NCBI GenBank assembly: GCA_012837895.1
Contig: DUQH01000114.1
Span: 1-64,000 of the forward strand
Length of the DNA stretch: 64,000 bases
From: Candidatus Fermentithermobacillaceae bacterium
Lineage (GTDB): Bacteria > Bacillota > Sulfobacillia > Fermentithermobacillales > Fermentithermobacillaceae
Reading direction: 5' to 3'
Shown in pieces: positions 17,788 to 27,766 of the stretch. The stretch's first letter is position 1, and every line of letters begins with the position of its first letter. The position numbers were made by a program, and so were the translations under genes. The notes under the pieces are model-generated. The model ran no database searches. It was not told where the DNA came from and saw only the letters and a program-made list of their open reading frames with translations.

Positions 17788-18243
17788 GGGAATCACCTCC
17801 AGCTTACAAGCACAAGCTCACACAGGCTGAGCCCGTACCCGTCTTATTAGTATGCTTAGACGGTGAACAGCCTAACGTGACTCCCAGAGGTTGTGCTGCT
17901 AGATATGAGGTCAGGTTAGCCGTTAGGCTTCATTTACCGCGGCGCCAATAAGCGAACATACGCCGAAGCTGGCAACCGCCCCTCCGTACCTTGCAGCCCT
18001 TGACTGCGTGGGTTTATATCAAAGGAGGCAAGCACGAAAGGCAGCAGTCATGGCGCAGACAACCTCCAAGAGCCAAGACATGCCACAAACTCCGAACAAC
18101 ACGGAAACCACAACACTTTGCCGGAATTTCTGACTACTAGGCCCAGGGTCCACTCCATACCACCACCTTTTCTTGCATGAATGGCTATTAGTGGGGAAAT
18201 GTCTATACCTTATCAATTATACAATACCGTGAACCTTTATCAA
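17788..18243 (-). promoter_or_regulatory. Promoter and about 400-nt structured leader of mgtE
   Basis: TTGATA (18238-18243), 16 bp, TATAAT (18216-18221) on the minus strand. The transcript then runs about 420 nt before mgtE. AGCCTAACG and CGTTAGGCT in the leader, about 43 nt apart, pair perfectly, which points to a stable fold. I could not match it to the M-box or yybP-ykoY consensus. A 44-codon hydrophobic frame (18019-18153) lies at the start of the leader. Confidence 0.5.
18019..18153 (-). CDS. Possible small membrane/leader peptide upstream of mgtE
   Basis: A 44-codon frame starting at GTG with AAGGTGG nine bases before it. The peptide has one hydrophobic stretch (QSVVVSVLFGVCGMSWLLEV). 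It lies inside the mgtE transcript. It could be a leader peptide or a small membrane protein, or chance. No homolog is recognised. Confidence 0.25.
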   Translation of the reverse strand: MDPGPSSQKFRQSVVVSVLFGVCGMSWLLEVVCAMTAAFRACLL

Positions 18244-18336
18244 GGCACCTTGAACCTTTATCAGGGCGTTGTTCAATGATACCAAAGGCGTTGCTCAACA
18301 ATGTCTGAACCGGACCGGAACGGGGACCAAGAGCTC

Positions 18337-19092
18337 CTACATAAATCCAAATGCTTTTGCAAGCCCCACCACGATGAGAATAATCCCTGCCAGGACCTGA
18401 TTCCGCCTAGGGTTGTTCTTACCCCTTGCTGCGTTCCCTGCTGTGATTCCAAGATAAACAAAGGCAGGCGAAGCTATTGCGGAAATCACTATGAGCAGCA
18501 TGGGGAATCCTGCTACAGATGCGCCAAGCCCCGCTGCAAAGGCGTCGAGCCCCAACGCTATGCTTAGAACCCAAGCTTCAGTGGTGTCAATACTGCCCGA
18601 GAGATCCCTGTCAGCCTTGAGGGGCTCTTTGAACACCGCCAGTACGGTTTTTATCGCATCAACAATACAGTTACGTTTAGAAGAATCGGGTCTCGACCTG
18701 GCAGTTACATGGGACACGTCTGCGGTTGGCGTATGGCGGTTAAGCTCAACCTGCAAATCCACAGAAGGACTTGCTTCTTGAGAAGAATGTGCTTGTAGCA
18801 ACCTTCTGTTCTCACGAGGGGGAGCTTCTTGGATAACGTTCCATACTCCCAGGCCAACAAGGATTGCCGCGCCTATTACTGATTCCATGTTATCAGGCAT
18901 CACTGACGCGAGGAGTTTTCCGAATACCATGGAGATCCCCATCATTGTGCCTGTACAAAAACCAATCATCCAATAGTGTCCATAGTTAATCCGGAGCCCC
19001 TTGATGGAATAGGCTATACCCGTCATGAACCCGTCAAAACTTGAAGCAAATACAACTCCACCAGATGCCAAGACCCAATGCCACAAGCTCAA
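18337..19092 (-). CDS. ytaF: YtaF/MntP-family membrane protein
   Basis: A 251-aa polytopic membrane protein of the MntP/YtaF group of putative cation exporters. YtaF is a sporulation-associated member. The two half-repeats are recognisable: FASSFDGFMTGIAYSIKGL at the N-terminus and ALGLDAFAAGLGASVAG at the C-terminus, each with the Asp-Ala/Gly core. ADRDLSGSIDTTEAWVL, an EF-hand-like segment typical of YtaF, lies between them. A hydrophilic linker of about 70 residues separates the halves. TTG 19092 has AGGAGG seven bases upstream and is preferred over ATG 19113. The substrate (Mn2+, Cd2+ or other) is inferred only. Confidence 0.8.
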   Translation of the reverse strand: MSLWHWVLASGGVVFASSFDGFMTGIAYSIKGLRINYGHYWMIGFCTGTMMGISMVFGKLLASVMPDNMESVIGAAILVGLGVWNVIQEAPPRENRRLLQAHSSQEASPSVDLQVELNRHTPTADVSHVTARSRPDSSKRNCIVDAIKTVLAVFKEPLKADRDLSGSIDTTEAWVLSIALGLDAFAAGLGASVAGFPMLLIVISAIASPAFVYLGITAGNAARGKNNPRRNQVLAGIILIVVGLAKAFGFM

Positions 19093-19215
19093 AGCAAGAC
19101 CTCCTGCCTGCATTGTTGAAATCTATCCAATGTATGGCAGGAGGTACTTCAAGGTTACCTAATATCAGCTTTACATGAACCTGATGCAGCCGTGGTGTTA
19201 CCTACCGGTACCACC

Positions 19216-20550
<1,335 letters not shown>

Positions 20551-20758
20551 TTACGCCACACTGGCTGACCTATCCTTATCACTTGTTTCGCCACATCCGT
20601 ATCCGTATGATATAGCGTGTCATCTATCTAATCACAAAATGCCCGATTTCTCTCCAACACGATAAACATAGCCCAATCAATTGCCCAGTGCAAGGGCAAC
20701 ACAGGTGCCCCAGGTATGTAATCCACCACTCTCATTCTTCATTTCTCGTCGTTTCTCT

Positions 20759-21271
20759 TCATTTCTCTTCACTTCTGTCCTCGGCCACCAGCTCTTGGTT
20801 GCTCTTGCGCGCATCCCGGCACTGGGCTTCTTTGATCTCCCTGATAGCTAACTCCAGGGCAACTGTTACTGCCTGTTTGCATTTAGGGTTTATCTGCCTT
20901 GGCTGCCCAGGGCTTCTCGGCCTGTTCCATGGTATGTAGCCGAGTATTTCCTTACATAGCTGTGACCCCATTTCGTTAACAAAACCCCTGACAATCGCAC
21001 GGCTAATAGCATCGCACCTGGCCTTAGCTTCATTGTCTTCAGGTTCAGTTCTTCCTGCATAGATTCCTGCAGCAGCGATTGCGCCGCAAAGCGCACCGCA
21101 GACTGAACCACTCCCACCTATGCCTCCTCCGAAACCTGTGATACACGAAACAGGAACGTCAAGGCCTATGCTACGGGTTACGCCCCAAAGTACTCCTTCT
21201 GCACAGTTAAAGCCGGATAAGCGCTTATTGTGAACTTCTTCCATTATCCGGACCAGTTCTCCGTATTCCAT
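20759..21271 (-). CDS. C_GCAxxG_C_C family protein
   Basis: A 170-aa cysteine-rich protein of the C_GCAxxG_C_C family, thought to be redox-active and often found in anaerobes next to redox enzymes. The signature is seen as FNCAEGVL, then GFGGGIGGSGSVCGALCGAI, and later Cys residues in QLCKEIL and NPKCKQ. The C-terminus is charged and is encoded by a simple CTTCATTTCTC-type repeat. ATG 21271 has GGGGAGGG upstream. The physiological partner is unknown. Confidence 0.8.
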   Translation of the reverse strand: MEYGELVRIMEEVHNKRLSGFNCAEGVLWGVTRSIGLDVPVSCITGFGGGIGGSGSVCGALCGAIAAAGIYAGRTEPEDNEAKARCDAISRAIVRGFVNEMGSQLCKEILGYIPWNRPRSPGQPRQINPKCKQAVTVALELAIREIKEAQCRDARKSNQELVAEDRSEEK

Positions 21272-21329
21272 TTTTCACCCTCCCCGTCCGAGATTCTAGA
21301 CCAAACCTCCGGTAGTTTTCATTTAACCG

Positions 21330-21905
21330 GGATTCCTTGTTGTATCTGTACGAAAATTATGCACATTACGCCAGAAGCTGCATTGAAATTACACAGGTTC
21401 CAGTCAAACCTGTAGTGTTTTCATACAGCCGTCAAAAATTCATACAACTTCCGTCAACACCTGCCCAAAAAAGACGCAATTTTTCGGAAACCTGATGCAG
21501 AATGAGGCGGTTTTTTAGGAAGCTGCGGGTTTTTGATGCAGCTGTCCGAAAACCATACAGCCTTCTCCGCTACCTGTATGAAAAAGGTGCAGGTTTCCGA
21601 AAAGTTATATGATAATCAGGCAGGTTCCCGAAAGGACTGCGCTTTATTGACACAGCTGTCCGAAAACCATACAGCCTTCTCCGCTACCTGCATGAAAAGG
21701 ATGCAGGTTTCCGAAAAGCTATATGATAATCAGGCAGGTTCCCGAAAGGACTGCAGTTTCTTGCTACAGCCGTCTGAAAACCATACAGCCTTCTCCCCTA
21801 CCTGTATGAAAAGGATGCAGGTTTCCGAAAAGTTATATGATAATCAGGCAGGTTCCCGAAAGGACTGCGCTTTATTGACACAGCTGTCCGAAATCCAAAC
21901 AGCTT
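21330..21905. repeat. Repeat locus 1: 114-bp tandem array
   Basis: Three complete units and the start of a fourth. The landmark CAGCTGTCCGAAAACC (or a one- to three-base variant) begins at 21539, 21653, 21767 and 21881, a constant 114-bp step. Each unit also contains ACCTGTATGAAAA (or ACCTGCATGAAAA) and GCAGGTTTCCGAAAAG. A more degenerate unit lies at 21330-21530. The same core words recur at 28.8 kb and 62.1-62.5 kb. Because 114 is a multiple of three, a spurious 137-codon frame appears. Confidence 0.85.
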
Positions 21906-22056
21906 CCGGAACAGCTGTTTTGGTATCAGACAACCCGGCAAAGTAGGAGCCACCCCATACCTTAGCTTTTTGCTTAAGTGGTATGATATAGTAACTCGAT
22001 GAGAGATTAGAGACAAAAATTCGTATTCCGGTTTAGAACTCTTGGACGGTGATAAT

Positions 22057-22707
22057 ATGAACTACTACATAATAAGGCACGGACAAACCTCGGCTAACAG
22101 AGAAGGGATTATCCAGGGACACCTAAATGTCCCTCTCTCAGACCACGGCAGGCTTCAAGCCAGACTGGTCGGAGAAGCATTGTCAAAGGTCAAAATAGAT
22201 GCAGTATACTCCAGCGATCTGGACAGGGCAAGAGATACCGCCATGGAAATAGTCAAGAATCACAACTGCAAGCTCATCCTCGACAGACGCCTAAGGGAAG
22301 TTCACTGCGGTGTTATGCAGGGAAAAACTCTGGAGCAATGCAGGGAACTATACCCTGAGTTTTGGGAAGCCCGTAAGACTGATCCGGAACCCGTTCCAAG
22401 GCCCGGCGGTGGGGAGTCCGACAGTGACCTCTATCAAAGAGTGATGCGTGCTTTCATGGATATCCAGCGTGAATGTCCGGGGCTGGATGTGGCAATAGTC
22501 ACCCACGGCGGACCGGTAAGGTGCCTGTTGTCATATGCCCTCAAAGGGGAATTCGACCCCAGCTTGCCAACAGTCGCCAATACATCCATAACCGTGATCT
22601 CAAACAGGGATGGCAAGTGGAAGGTAGTTAAGGCTAACGACCGGGCTCACCTGGAGCCGATTGGCGAGCACGAGGCCAGCTCATCCAAGGACTTCTATTG
22701 CTGGTAA
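22057..22707 (+). CDS. Histidine phosphatase (phosphoglycerate mutase-like)
   Basis: A 216-aa member of the RHG histidine phosphatase superfamily. The phospho-acceptor is in YIIRHGQTSANREG (His8). The acidic residue is in LREVHCGVMQGKT, and the second histidine in VTHGGPVRCLL. It lacks the long insertions of true dPGM and is nearer to CobC/PhoE-like broad phosphatases. The natural substrate is not evident. ATG 22057 with GGTGA four bases upstream is preferred over TTG 22042. The gene stands alone between the repeat array and uraA. Confidence 0.85.
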   Translation: MNYYIIRHGQTSANREGIIQGHLNVPLSDHGRLQARLVGEALSKVKIDAVYSSDLDRARDTAMEIVKNHNCKLILDRRLREVHCGVMQGKTLEQCRELYPEFWEARKTDPEPVPRPGGGESDSDLYQRVMRAFMDIQRECPGLDVAIVTHGGPVRCLLSYALKGEFDPSLPTVANTSITVISNRDGKWKVVKANDRAHLEPIGEHEASSSKDFYCW

Positions 22708-22737
22708 ATCTCAGATTCATATACCCGGAATAATGGA

Positions 22738-22755
22738 TCCTGCCTCCTGGCAGGA
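22738..22755 (+). terminator. Weak terminator after the phosphatase gene
   Basis: TCCTGCC (22738-22744) pairs with GGCAGGA (22749-22755) around TCCT; followed by TTCCTATATT, only partly T-rich. Confidence 0.45.
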
Positions 22756-23020
22756 TTCCTATATTCGTGCCTAATAGTCAGACAATCCCTTGGACATACC
22801 CTATGTGTGCGTTATTATCCCGCCACGGTTCAAGACAAAACATGAAGCTTTTCGCGACTTCTTGTTGACTAAACACGACTGCTGCGATATCGTTCCAAAT
22901 TAGAGGAACTCACTCCGCCTGGTTGATACAGTGGTGAGTCATAGCCTACTGTAGCAACCAAACGAAGGTCCGTACTTAATTAAACCGTGCCGGCGAGCAC
23001 GGTATTAAGGAGGAAAGCAA
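22756..23020 (+). promoter_or_regulatory. Leader region of the uracil permease gene
   Basis: A hairpin ACCGTGC (22984-22990) with GCACGGT (22997-23003) lies directly before the GGAGG of uraA. A weaker ACTCAC/GTGAGT pairing lies upstream. No purine riboswitch core or clear PyrR site was recognised. Confidence 0.35.
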
Positions 23021-24253
23021 ATGGAAATTGACTGGACCAAACGCATCTTGTTCGGGTTTCAACATGCCCTCGCCATGTTCGGAGCCACCGTCTTAGTACC
23101 CTACCTTACAGGCCTCGACATCTCAGTCACGCTTTTTGCAGCAGGTGTCGGAACCTTACTTTTCCACGTACTCACAAAGAGAAGGGTTCCTGTCTTCCTG
23201 GGAAGCTCTTTCGCCTTCATCCCTGCAATACTGAGTGTAAAGGCCATGTACGCAACTCCCGGTGACCCCAATGCCGGCCTTCCTTATGCTACAGGCGGCA
23301 TTATTGTCGCAGGACTTGTGTACGCGCTGGCAGCTGGGCTAATCAAGCTCTTCGGACCGGATGTGATGAAGAGACTACTGCCTCCGGTCGTTATCGGCCC
23401 CATTATCATCACTATCGGTTTGACTTTGACACCTGTTGCGTATGATATGGCCCAAAGCCACTGGGGGGTCGCATTGATTGCCATGTTGACGGTAGCACTG
23501 GTAACGGTGTTCGGAAAGGGGATCTACAAGAGTCTCCCTATTTTGCTGGGCGTATGTACAGGCTATGTTGCAGCTTTGTTGTTTAAGCTAGTAGATGTGC
23601 AGCCGATAATTGACGCTCAGTTCCTGGCTCTTCCCCGCTTCATGGCACCCAAGTTCTCTATGGAGGCTATAGCTGTGGTCGCACCCATTGCCCTTGTAAC
23701 CATGGTCGAGCACCTGGGAGACATTACAACCATCGGAGCTACTGTAGGAAAAGACTTTATTACAGACCCTGGGCTCCACAGGACACTGCTAGGCGACGGA
23801 CTGGCCACGGCTTTGGCAGGGCTGATCGGCGGGCCCGCAAACACCACTTACAGTGAGAATACAGGAGTACTGGCAGTCACGAGAGTATATAACCCTTCGG
23901 TACTCAGAGTTGCCGGCGTGATTGCACTGCTCATGTCTGTCATGGGCAAGTTCGGAGCCTTGGTCTCCACAATCCCCACGCCTGTGATGGGCGGAATCTC
24001 TATCATTCTTTTCGGAATGATAGCATCTGTCGGTATGCGCGTAATGGTCGAGAACAAGATTGACTTCTCCAGCGGGAGAAACATGCTAATCGCCGCTTTT
24101 GTATTGACAATCGGTATGATGTCAGTCCTGGGCGAAGCCAACCCCGCTGTAGTTGGCCTCGGGTTCATTCAACTTGAAGGGCTGAGCCTGGCCACACTGG
24201 TCGGCATCGTACTCAACCTTATTCTGCCTGAGGACAAACCAGAATCTAAGTAA
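23021..24253 (+). CDS. uraA: Uracil/xanthine permease (NCS2 family)
   Basis: Proton-coupled nucleobase transporter in the cell membrane. At 410 aa with about 14 hydrophobic segments it has the UraA layout. It opens with ILFGFQHALAMFGATVLVPYLTG, the classical start of uracil permeases. FLGSSFAFIPAI follows, then MVEHLGDITTIGA with the substrate-binding Glu region, and GGPANTTYSENTGVLAVTR, the UraA signature on the second repeat. Substrate uracil is more likely than xanthine because of that segment. AAGGAGGAAAG precedes the ATG. Confidence 0.92.
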   Translation: MEIDWTKRILFGFQHALAMFGATVLVPYLTGLDISVTLFAAGVGTLLFHVLTKRRVPVFLGSSFAFIPAILSVKAMYATPGDPNAGLPYATGGIIVAGLVYALAAGLIKLFGPDVMKRLLPPVVIGPIIITIGLTLTPVAYDMAQSHWGVALIAMLTVALVTVFGKGIYKSLPILLGVCTGYVAALLFKLVDVQPIIDAQFLALPRFMAPKFSMEAIAVVAPIALVTMVEHLGDITTIGATVGKDFITDPGLHRTLLGDGLATALAGLIGGPANTTYSENTGVLAVTRVYNPSVLRVAGVIALLMSVMGKFGALVSTIPTPVMGGISIILFGMIASVGMRVMVENKIDFSSGRNMLIAAFVLTIGMMSVLGEANPAVVGLGFIQLEGLSLATLVGIVLNLILPEDKPESK

Positions 24254-24333
24254 GTACGGACTGTGAGGACGGTAGGGAGAGTACAGAGAGTACAGAGAGT
24301 ACGGCAATACAGACACTATAAGCAGAGATGAAA

Positions 24334-24365
24334 CAGGCCCTCTCTCCTTAGTGCGAGAGGGCCTG
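24334..24365. terminator. Bidirectional terminator between uraA and the GerMN gene
   Basis: Perfect 11-bp stem CAGGCCCTCTC (24334-24344) with GAGAGGGCCTG (24355-24365), then TTGT. A short GAGAGTACA triplicate lies just before it (about 24277-24303). Confidence 0.75.
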
Positions 24366-24425
24366 TTGTAGTCTGACCTGTTTCTAACCCGGATATGACG
24401 TGTCCAGCCCCGGTATTGCCAGGTG

Positions 24426-25355
24426 CTATTCGTCAAGCAAGCTTATTCTGTCAATCACCCAAATTCCCGCATCGCCTTTGGTTTCAGGTTGATAGAGACT
24501 TATAACATAGATGTTATCCTCGTATTCCACTTCGACCAACTGGTAACCTTGCTTTGACCGGCTCAACTCATAATCCAGGTTGGGTAACAACCCACGCGCG
24601 GGGGCTTCCCTCCTGGCTACTTCCAGCGGATCTTTGCGCCAAGTCTCTTCTCCTGCATCTACACGTTCTTGAAGCGCCTTTGAACGCTCCTCGCTGACAA
24701 AGAAGTCCCCCAGACGGATTTTACGCGCCAGTTCGCCGCTTACAGTTGCATGGCCTGCAATAGTCTCAATCTTCTGGCCTTCGACCAAGATCTGCACCCG
24801 GTCTATGTTAGGCAGACACGTAAGCGAATTCACCAGGGACAATATTGTCATGATTTCTCCTGTGCTTCCTCCTGGATGCTTGGTCACAAATTCTTTCGAA
24901 AAATTGACAAGCGCCAGGCCGTCGGTAACCTGGATGGAAATCAGCTTAGCTTCTGCGGGCAAGGTTTTTTTCAACAAGGGGTCATTAGGGCCTTTCAATA
25001 GTTCAGTGACTACCAACTCTTCAACAGGGGGCCTCTGGGCCGGATCAGCAGGCACCTCTACTTCCCGTCTCTCGGGCAAAACTTCCATTGCCTGGTCGTC
25101 TGCAAAATAGAGGTCCACTGTGACTGTATCTTGAGACGGGACAGGCACCACAGGATCCTCTGGTGCTTCGCCGGTGGCTCTGGGTGCACATCCTGAAAGC
25201 ACCCCAAACATCAAGGCCACAAGGGTTAGCAGGGCCCAGCTCAGGCCCTTCCGGTATGGCCTTCCCTCTCCCCTGCCCTGCACCCTGCCCTGTACCTTGG
25301 CCTGCACCTTGCTCTGCGCATCCTGTTCTTGGACGATTCTCACTAAGTGCCTCAT
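24426..25355 (-). CDS. GerMN-domain lipoprotein
   Basis: A membrane-anchored lipoprotein on the outer face of the cytoplasmic membrane. The lipobox LSGC follows a hydrophobic stretch near residue 50. A GerMN domain follows, with LYFADDQAMEVLPERREVEV, TELLKGPNDPLL, ADGLALVNFSKEF-like strands and RVQILVEGQKIE. GerM acts in sporulation and germination in Bacillus, but many GerMN proteins have no known role. Unusual: about 35 basic residues with KVQAKVQGRVQGRGEG repeats precede the signal sequence. A C-terminal part of about 90 residues is not recognised. It is the third gene after the response regulator and kinase, with paired GTTACAC repeats in front of it. Confidence 0.78.
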   Translation of the reverse strand: MRHLVRIVQEQDAQSKVQAKVQGRVQGRGEGRPYRKGLSWALLTLVALMFGVLSGCAPRATGEAPEDPVVPVPSQDTVTVDLYFADDQAMEVLPERREVEVPADPAQRPPVEELVVTELLKGPNDPLLKKTLPAEAKLISIQVTDGLALVNFSKEFVTKHPGGSTGEIMTILSLVNSLTCLPNIDRVQILVEGQKIETIAGHATVSGELARKIRLGDFFVSEERSKALQERVDAGEETWRKDPLEVARREAPARGLLPNLDYELSRSKQGYQLVEVEYEDNIYVISLYQPETKGDAGIWVIDRISLLDE

Positions 25356-25453
25356 TATCACATCACTCCCAACTTGCTATCCTATGAAGGCGTCTGGGTC
25401 GCCGTTCCTCACAGTTCTATTGTGTCAAGACAATCTTTCATATCGTTCTCTTA

Positions 25454-25472
25454 GTGTAACAGTTGTGTAACA
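25454..25472 (-). promoter_or_regulatory. PhoP/OmpR-type direct repeat upstream of the GerMN gene
   Basis: Read on the minus strand, TGTTACAC occurs twice with an 11-bp step (25465-25472 and 25454-25461). One-turn repeats of TTACA type are the usual sites of OmpR/PhoB-family regulators, and such a regulator is encoded two genes upstream. It lies in the gap between the kinase and lipoprotein genes. Confidence 0.45.
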
Positions 25473-25554
25473 AAGGCTCTTCCCAGAGAAAAAGGTTTTT
25501 CATGAAGCAAGGGAGTTCAACGCAGACGCAAACAAGTTTGCTGTTCCAGCAGCG

Positions 25555-27090
25555 CTACAAATCACCGGGCCTCTTGTTCCGCCACCTCACTGTGAAGATG
25601 GTCCCGCCTCCAGGGCGGGTCTCTACTTCTATCATCCCACCTGATTTTTCGCATGCTTCCTTCACTATGGCCAGCCCCAGGCCGGCTCCGCCCGTGGATT
25701 TCTGCCTTGCAGGGTCTATGCGGTAGAAACGGTCGAATATCCTGTCCAGATGCTCAGGCGGTATACCTGGGCCCGTATCTGAAACCTTAAGCACCATCTC
25801 GTCGCCATTTTCCGGGAAATCCATGCTGACAACAACAGTTCCTCCAGGAGGCGTAAACTTGACAGCATTGTCGAAAAGATTGGCCACAATGAGCCGGAAC
25901 AACAATGGGTCCATTTGTACCTTGGCGCCTGAGAGATGCTGCTGCTGACCTTCTCGCTCATGTACAACGGTGGCCTGATTTGAGGAGTCCACTGCAGCCA
26001 TTGGTCTTGGCTCCACTATGCCCTTGTCTTGCCGGCTACCTTGAAGTATTACCTTCAGATTTTGCTTAACTCCGCCTAAAACGCGGGATCTAATCACTTC
26101 TCCAATAATCTCCGCCGGATCGATCATTTCTTCGTCAGAGACGGCACCTCCGCTTCTGGTACGAAGCAGGGATAGTATGCTTTCTGAGATGCCCTGCAAG
26201 TCCAAGATCTCACGGAGAACATCATTTATGAGTTCCGAGAGTTCTTCGGCTTCAGGAGGACATATCTGCATGGATTCAACCAGGGCCCGCATGGATGCGA
26301 GAGGTGCCCTCAGCTCATGGGCGGCGGCCATTAGAAACTGTTCCTGCCCTTCCACTGTTTTCTCAATCTCCGTAGCCATATAATTGAATGAAGCCCCGAG
26401 TTCACGTGTTTCCAATGGGCCTTTGGGAGACACCCTCGAATCCAGCCTGCCTGAAGCCATCATCCGGGCAGCCCTTGAAAGGTCTGATATAGGTTCTGAG
26501 ATCGTGCGGGATAAGTACCACGCAAACACCAAAGCAACCATAGAAGCGATTATCCCGCCTGAGGCTACCATCCGCATGACATTTTGATATTGGATAACGA
26601 TGTCCTTCAAATCCTGTGCAATGAATACAGCTCCGCCGTTTCCGTCCCAATCAGCGGGAACGGCAACATACATCACAAAACTCCCATCAGGGAGGTAATA
26701 CGTGTTGGACCCTTCCCTCCCGGACAAAGCAGCTCCTACTTCTTGAAATTCCAACTTTCTTAGAACCATGTCAGGATCAGATGCTGAGTCGTCAAGCACC
26801 CGCCCGTAGCCGTCAAGCACCATCACCCTTGCATTAAGCGGCATGCCGCCTATAGCAACGAGCCTGGCTTCAAAGGGGCCTCCCCTGGCACGAATGGCCG
26901 ATGCGATAAGGTGAGCCTGGGCATACAACGAAGCTCTTCTGGCTCCGATTATGGAGGTTTCCAGGAAACGGGACATAAACACCACCAGGACCGCAAGGAT
27001 CACCCAAATCACAAGCAGGTATGACAAACCTAAGCGCCACCTGAGCCCCAGGACCCGTTTGTGTCCCGCCTCGCGGCCACCTTCATTCAC
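25555..27090 (-). CDS. Sensor histidine kinase (HAMP, HisKA, HATPase)
   Basis: Membrane sensor kinase of a two-component pair. The first membrane segment is at about 20-40, an extracellular sensor of about 130 residues follows, and the second segment is at about 175-193. HAMP follows (SRTISEPISDLSRAA). The phospho-acceptor is His258 in AAAHELRAPL. The ATP domain has NLFDNAVKF (N box), DTGPGIP (G1) and GGAGLGLAI (G2). About 50 poorly conserved residues separate the dimer helices from the ATP domain. GTG start at 27090 overlaps the regulator stop by eight bases, so the two are translationally coupled. Confidence 0.92.
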   Translation of the reverse strand: MNEGGREAGHKRVLGLRWRLGLSYLLVIWVILAVLVVFMSRFLETSIIGARRASLYAQAHLIASAIRARGGPFEARLVAIGGMPLNARVMVLDGYGRVLDDSASDPDMVLRKLEFQEVGAALSGREGSNTYYLPDGSFVMYVAVPADWDGNGGAVFIAQDLKDIVIQYQNVMRMVASGGIIASMVALVFAWYLSRTISEPISDLSRAARMMASGRLDSRVSPKGPLETRELGASFNYMATEIEKTVEGQEQFLMAAAHELRAPLASMRALVESMQICPPEAEELSELINDVLREILDLQGISESILSLLRTRSGGAVSDEEMIDPAEIIGEVIRSRVLGGVKQNLKVILQGSRQDKGIVEPRPMAAVDSSNQATVVHEREGQQQHLSGAKVQMDPLLFRLIVANLFDNAVKFTPPGGTVVVSMDFPENGDEMVLKVSDTGPGIPPEHLDRIFDRFYRIDPARQKSTGGAGLGLAIVKEACEKSGGMIEVETRPGGGTIFTVRWRNKRPGDL

Positions 27091-27766
27091 AGTAGTATCC
27101 TACTCCCCTCTTGGTCAGTATGATTTTGGGAAACCCGGGGTCATCTTCGATCTTCTCCCTTAACCGGGAGATCTGAATGTCAACAGCCCTGGAGCTTCCC
27201 AGGAAGTCATATCCCCAGACGATCTCCAGCAGTTTCTCACGGGTAAATACTATCCCAGGCTGTCTGAAGAAAGTGGCCAGCAAATCGAATTCCTTGGGGG
27301 TGAGGCTGATTTCCATCTTGCCTTTCCACACCCGTCTTTGGTTCAAGTCTATCAGGATGTCGCGCCGCCTAAGCTGGTTTCTTGATACCGGATTCATCGA
27401 GGTCCGCCTGGATACTGTCTTTATCCTGGCTTCCAGCTCTCTCATGCTGAAGGGTTTGGATACGTAATCGTCAGCTCCCATCTCAAGCCCCACTACAATA
27501 TCAATGTCCTCGGATCTTGCGGTCAGCATTATCACTGGAAGGCCGGGAAACCTCTCCCGTACTTCCTTTAGTACAGTCAGACCATCTTTTCCCGGAAGCA
27601 TTATGTCGAGGAGGACCATATCAGGCTTTTCCTTCTCGATCACTTCCAAGACAGGCCCCCCTTCATAACACATGACAACCTCATACCCGAGGCTTTGAAA
27701 ACTCCGGCGTATCCCCTTGACCAAGGTCTCGTCGTCATCTACCAACAGAATCTTCATCATGTCCAT
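27083..27766 (-). CDS. OmpR/PhoB-family response regulator
   Basis: DNA-binding partner of the downstream kinase. The receiver domain has the acidic pocket LLVDDDE, phospho-acceptor Asp54 in VLLDIMLPG, and the Thr/Lys switch residues in LTAR and SKPFS. The winged-helix output domain at about 130-227 ends in DIQISRLREKIEDDP and KRGVGYYCE. The start is 27766 or the ATG nine bases later. Upstream, GGTGGTCAAAA/GGCGGTCAAAA direct repeats about 31 bp apart may be a regulatory site. Confidence 0.93.
   Translation of the reverse strand: MDMMKILLVDDDETLVKGIRRSFQSLGYEVVMCYEGGPVLEVIEKEKPDMVLLDIMLPGKDGLTVLKEVRERFPGLPVIMLTARSEDIDIVVGLEMGADDYVSKPFSMRELEARIKTVSRRTSMNPVSRNQLRRRDILIDLNQRRVWKGKMEISLTPKEFDLLATFFRQPGIVFTREKLLEIVWGYDFLGSSRAVDIQISRLREKIEDDPGFPKIILTKRGVGYYCE

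Noticed and set aside
17800-18010. M-box (magnesium) or yybP-ykoY riboswitch in the mgtE leader
   Set aside because: The conserved core words of both classes could not be found; only general hairpins are seen.
21533-21946. 137-codon frame made of three 38-residue repeats
   Set aside because: It follows the 114-bp DNA repeat, which is divisible by three; the same repeat family at 28.8 and 62.2 kb has no such frame, and there is no well-placed ribosome site.
22756-23020. Purine riboswitch or PyrR attenuator on the uracil permease gene
   Set aside because: No purine-aptamer core and no clear terminator/antiterminator pair before uraA.
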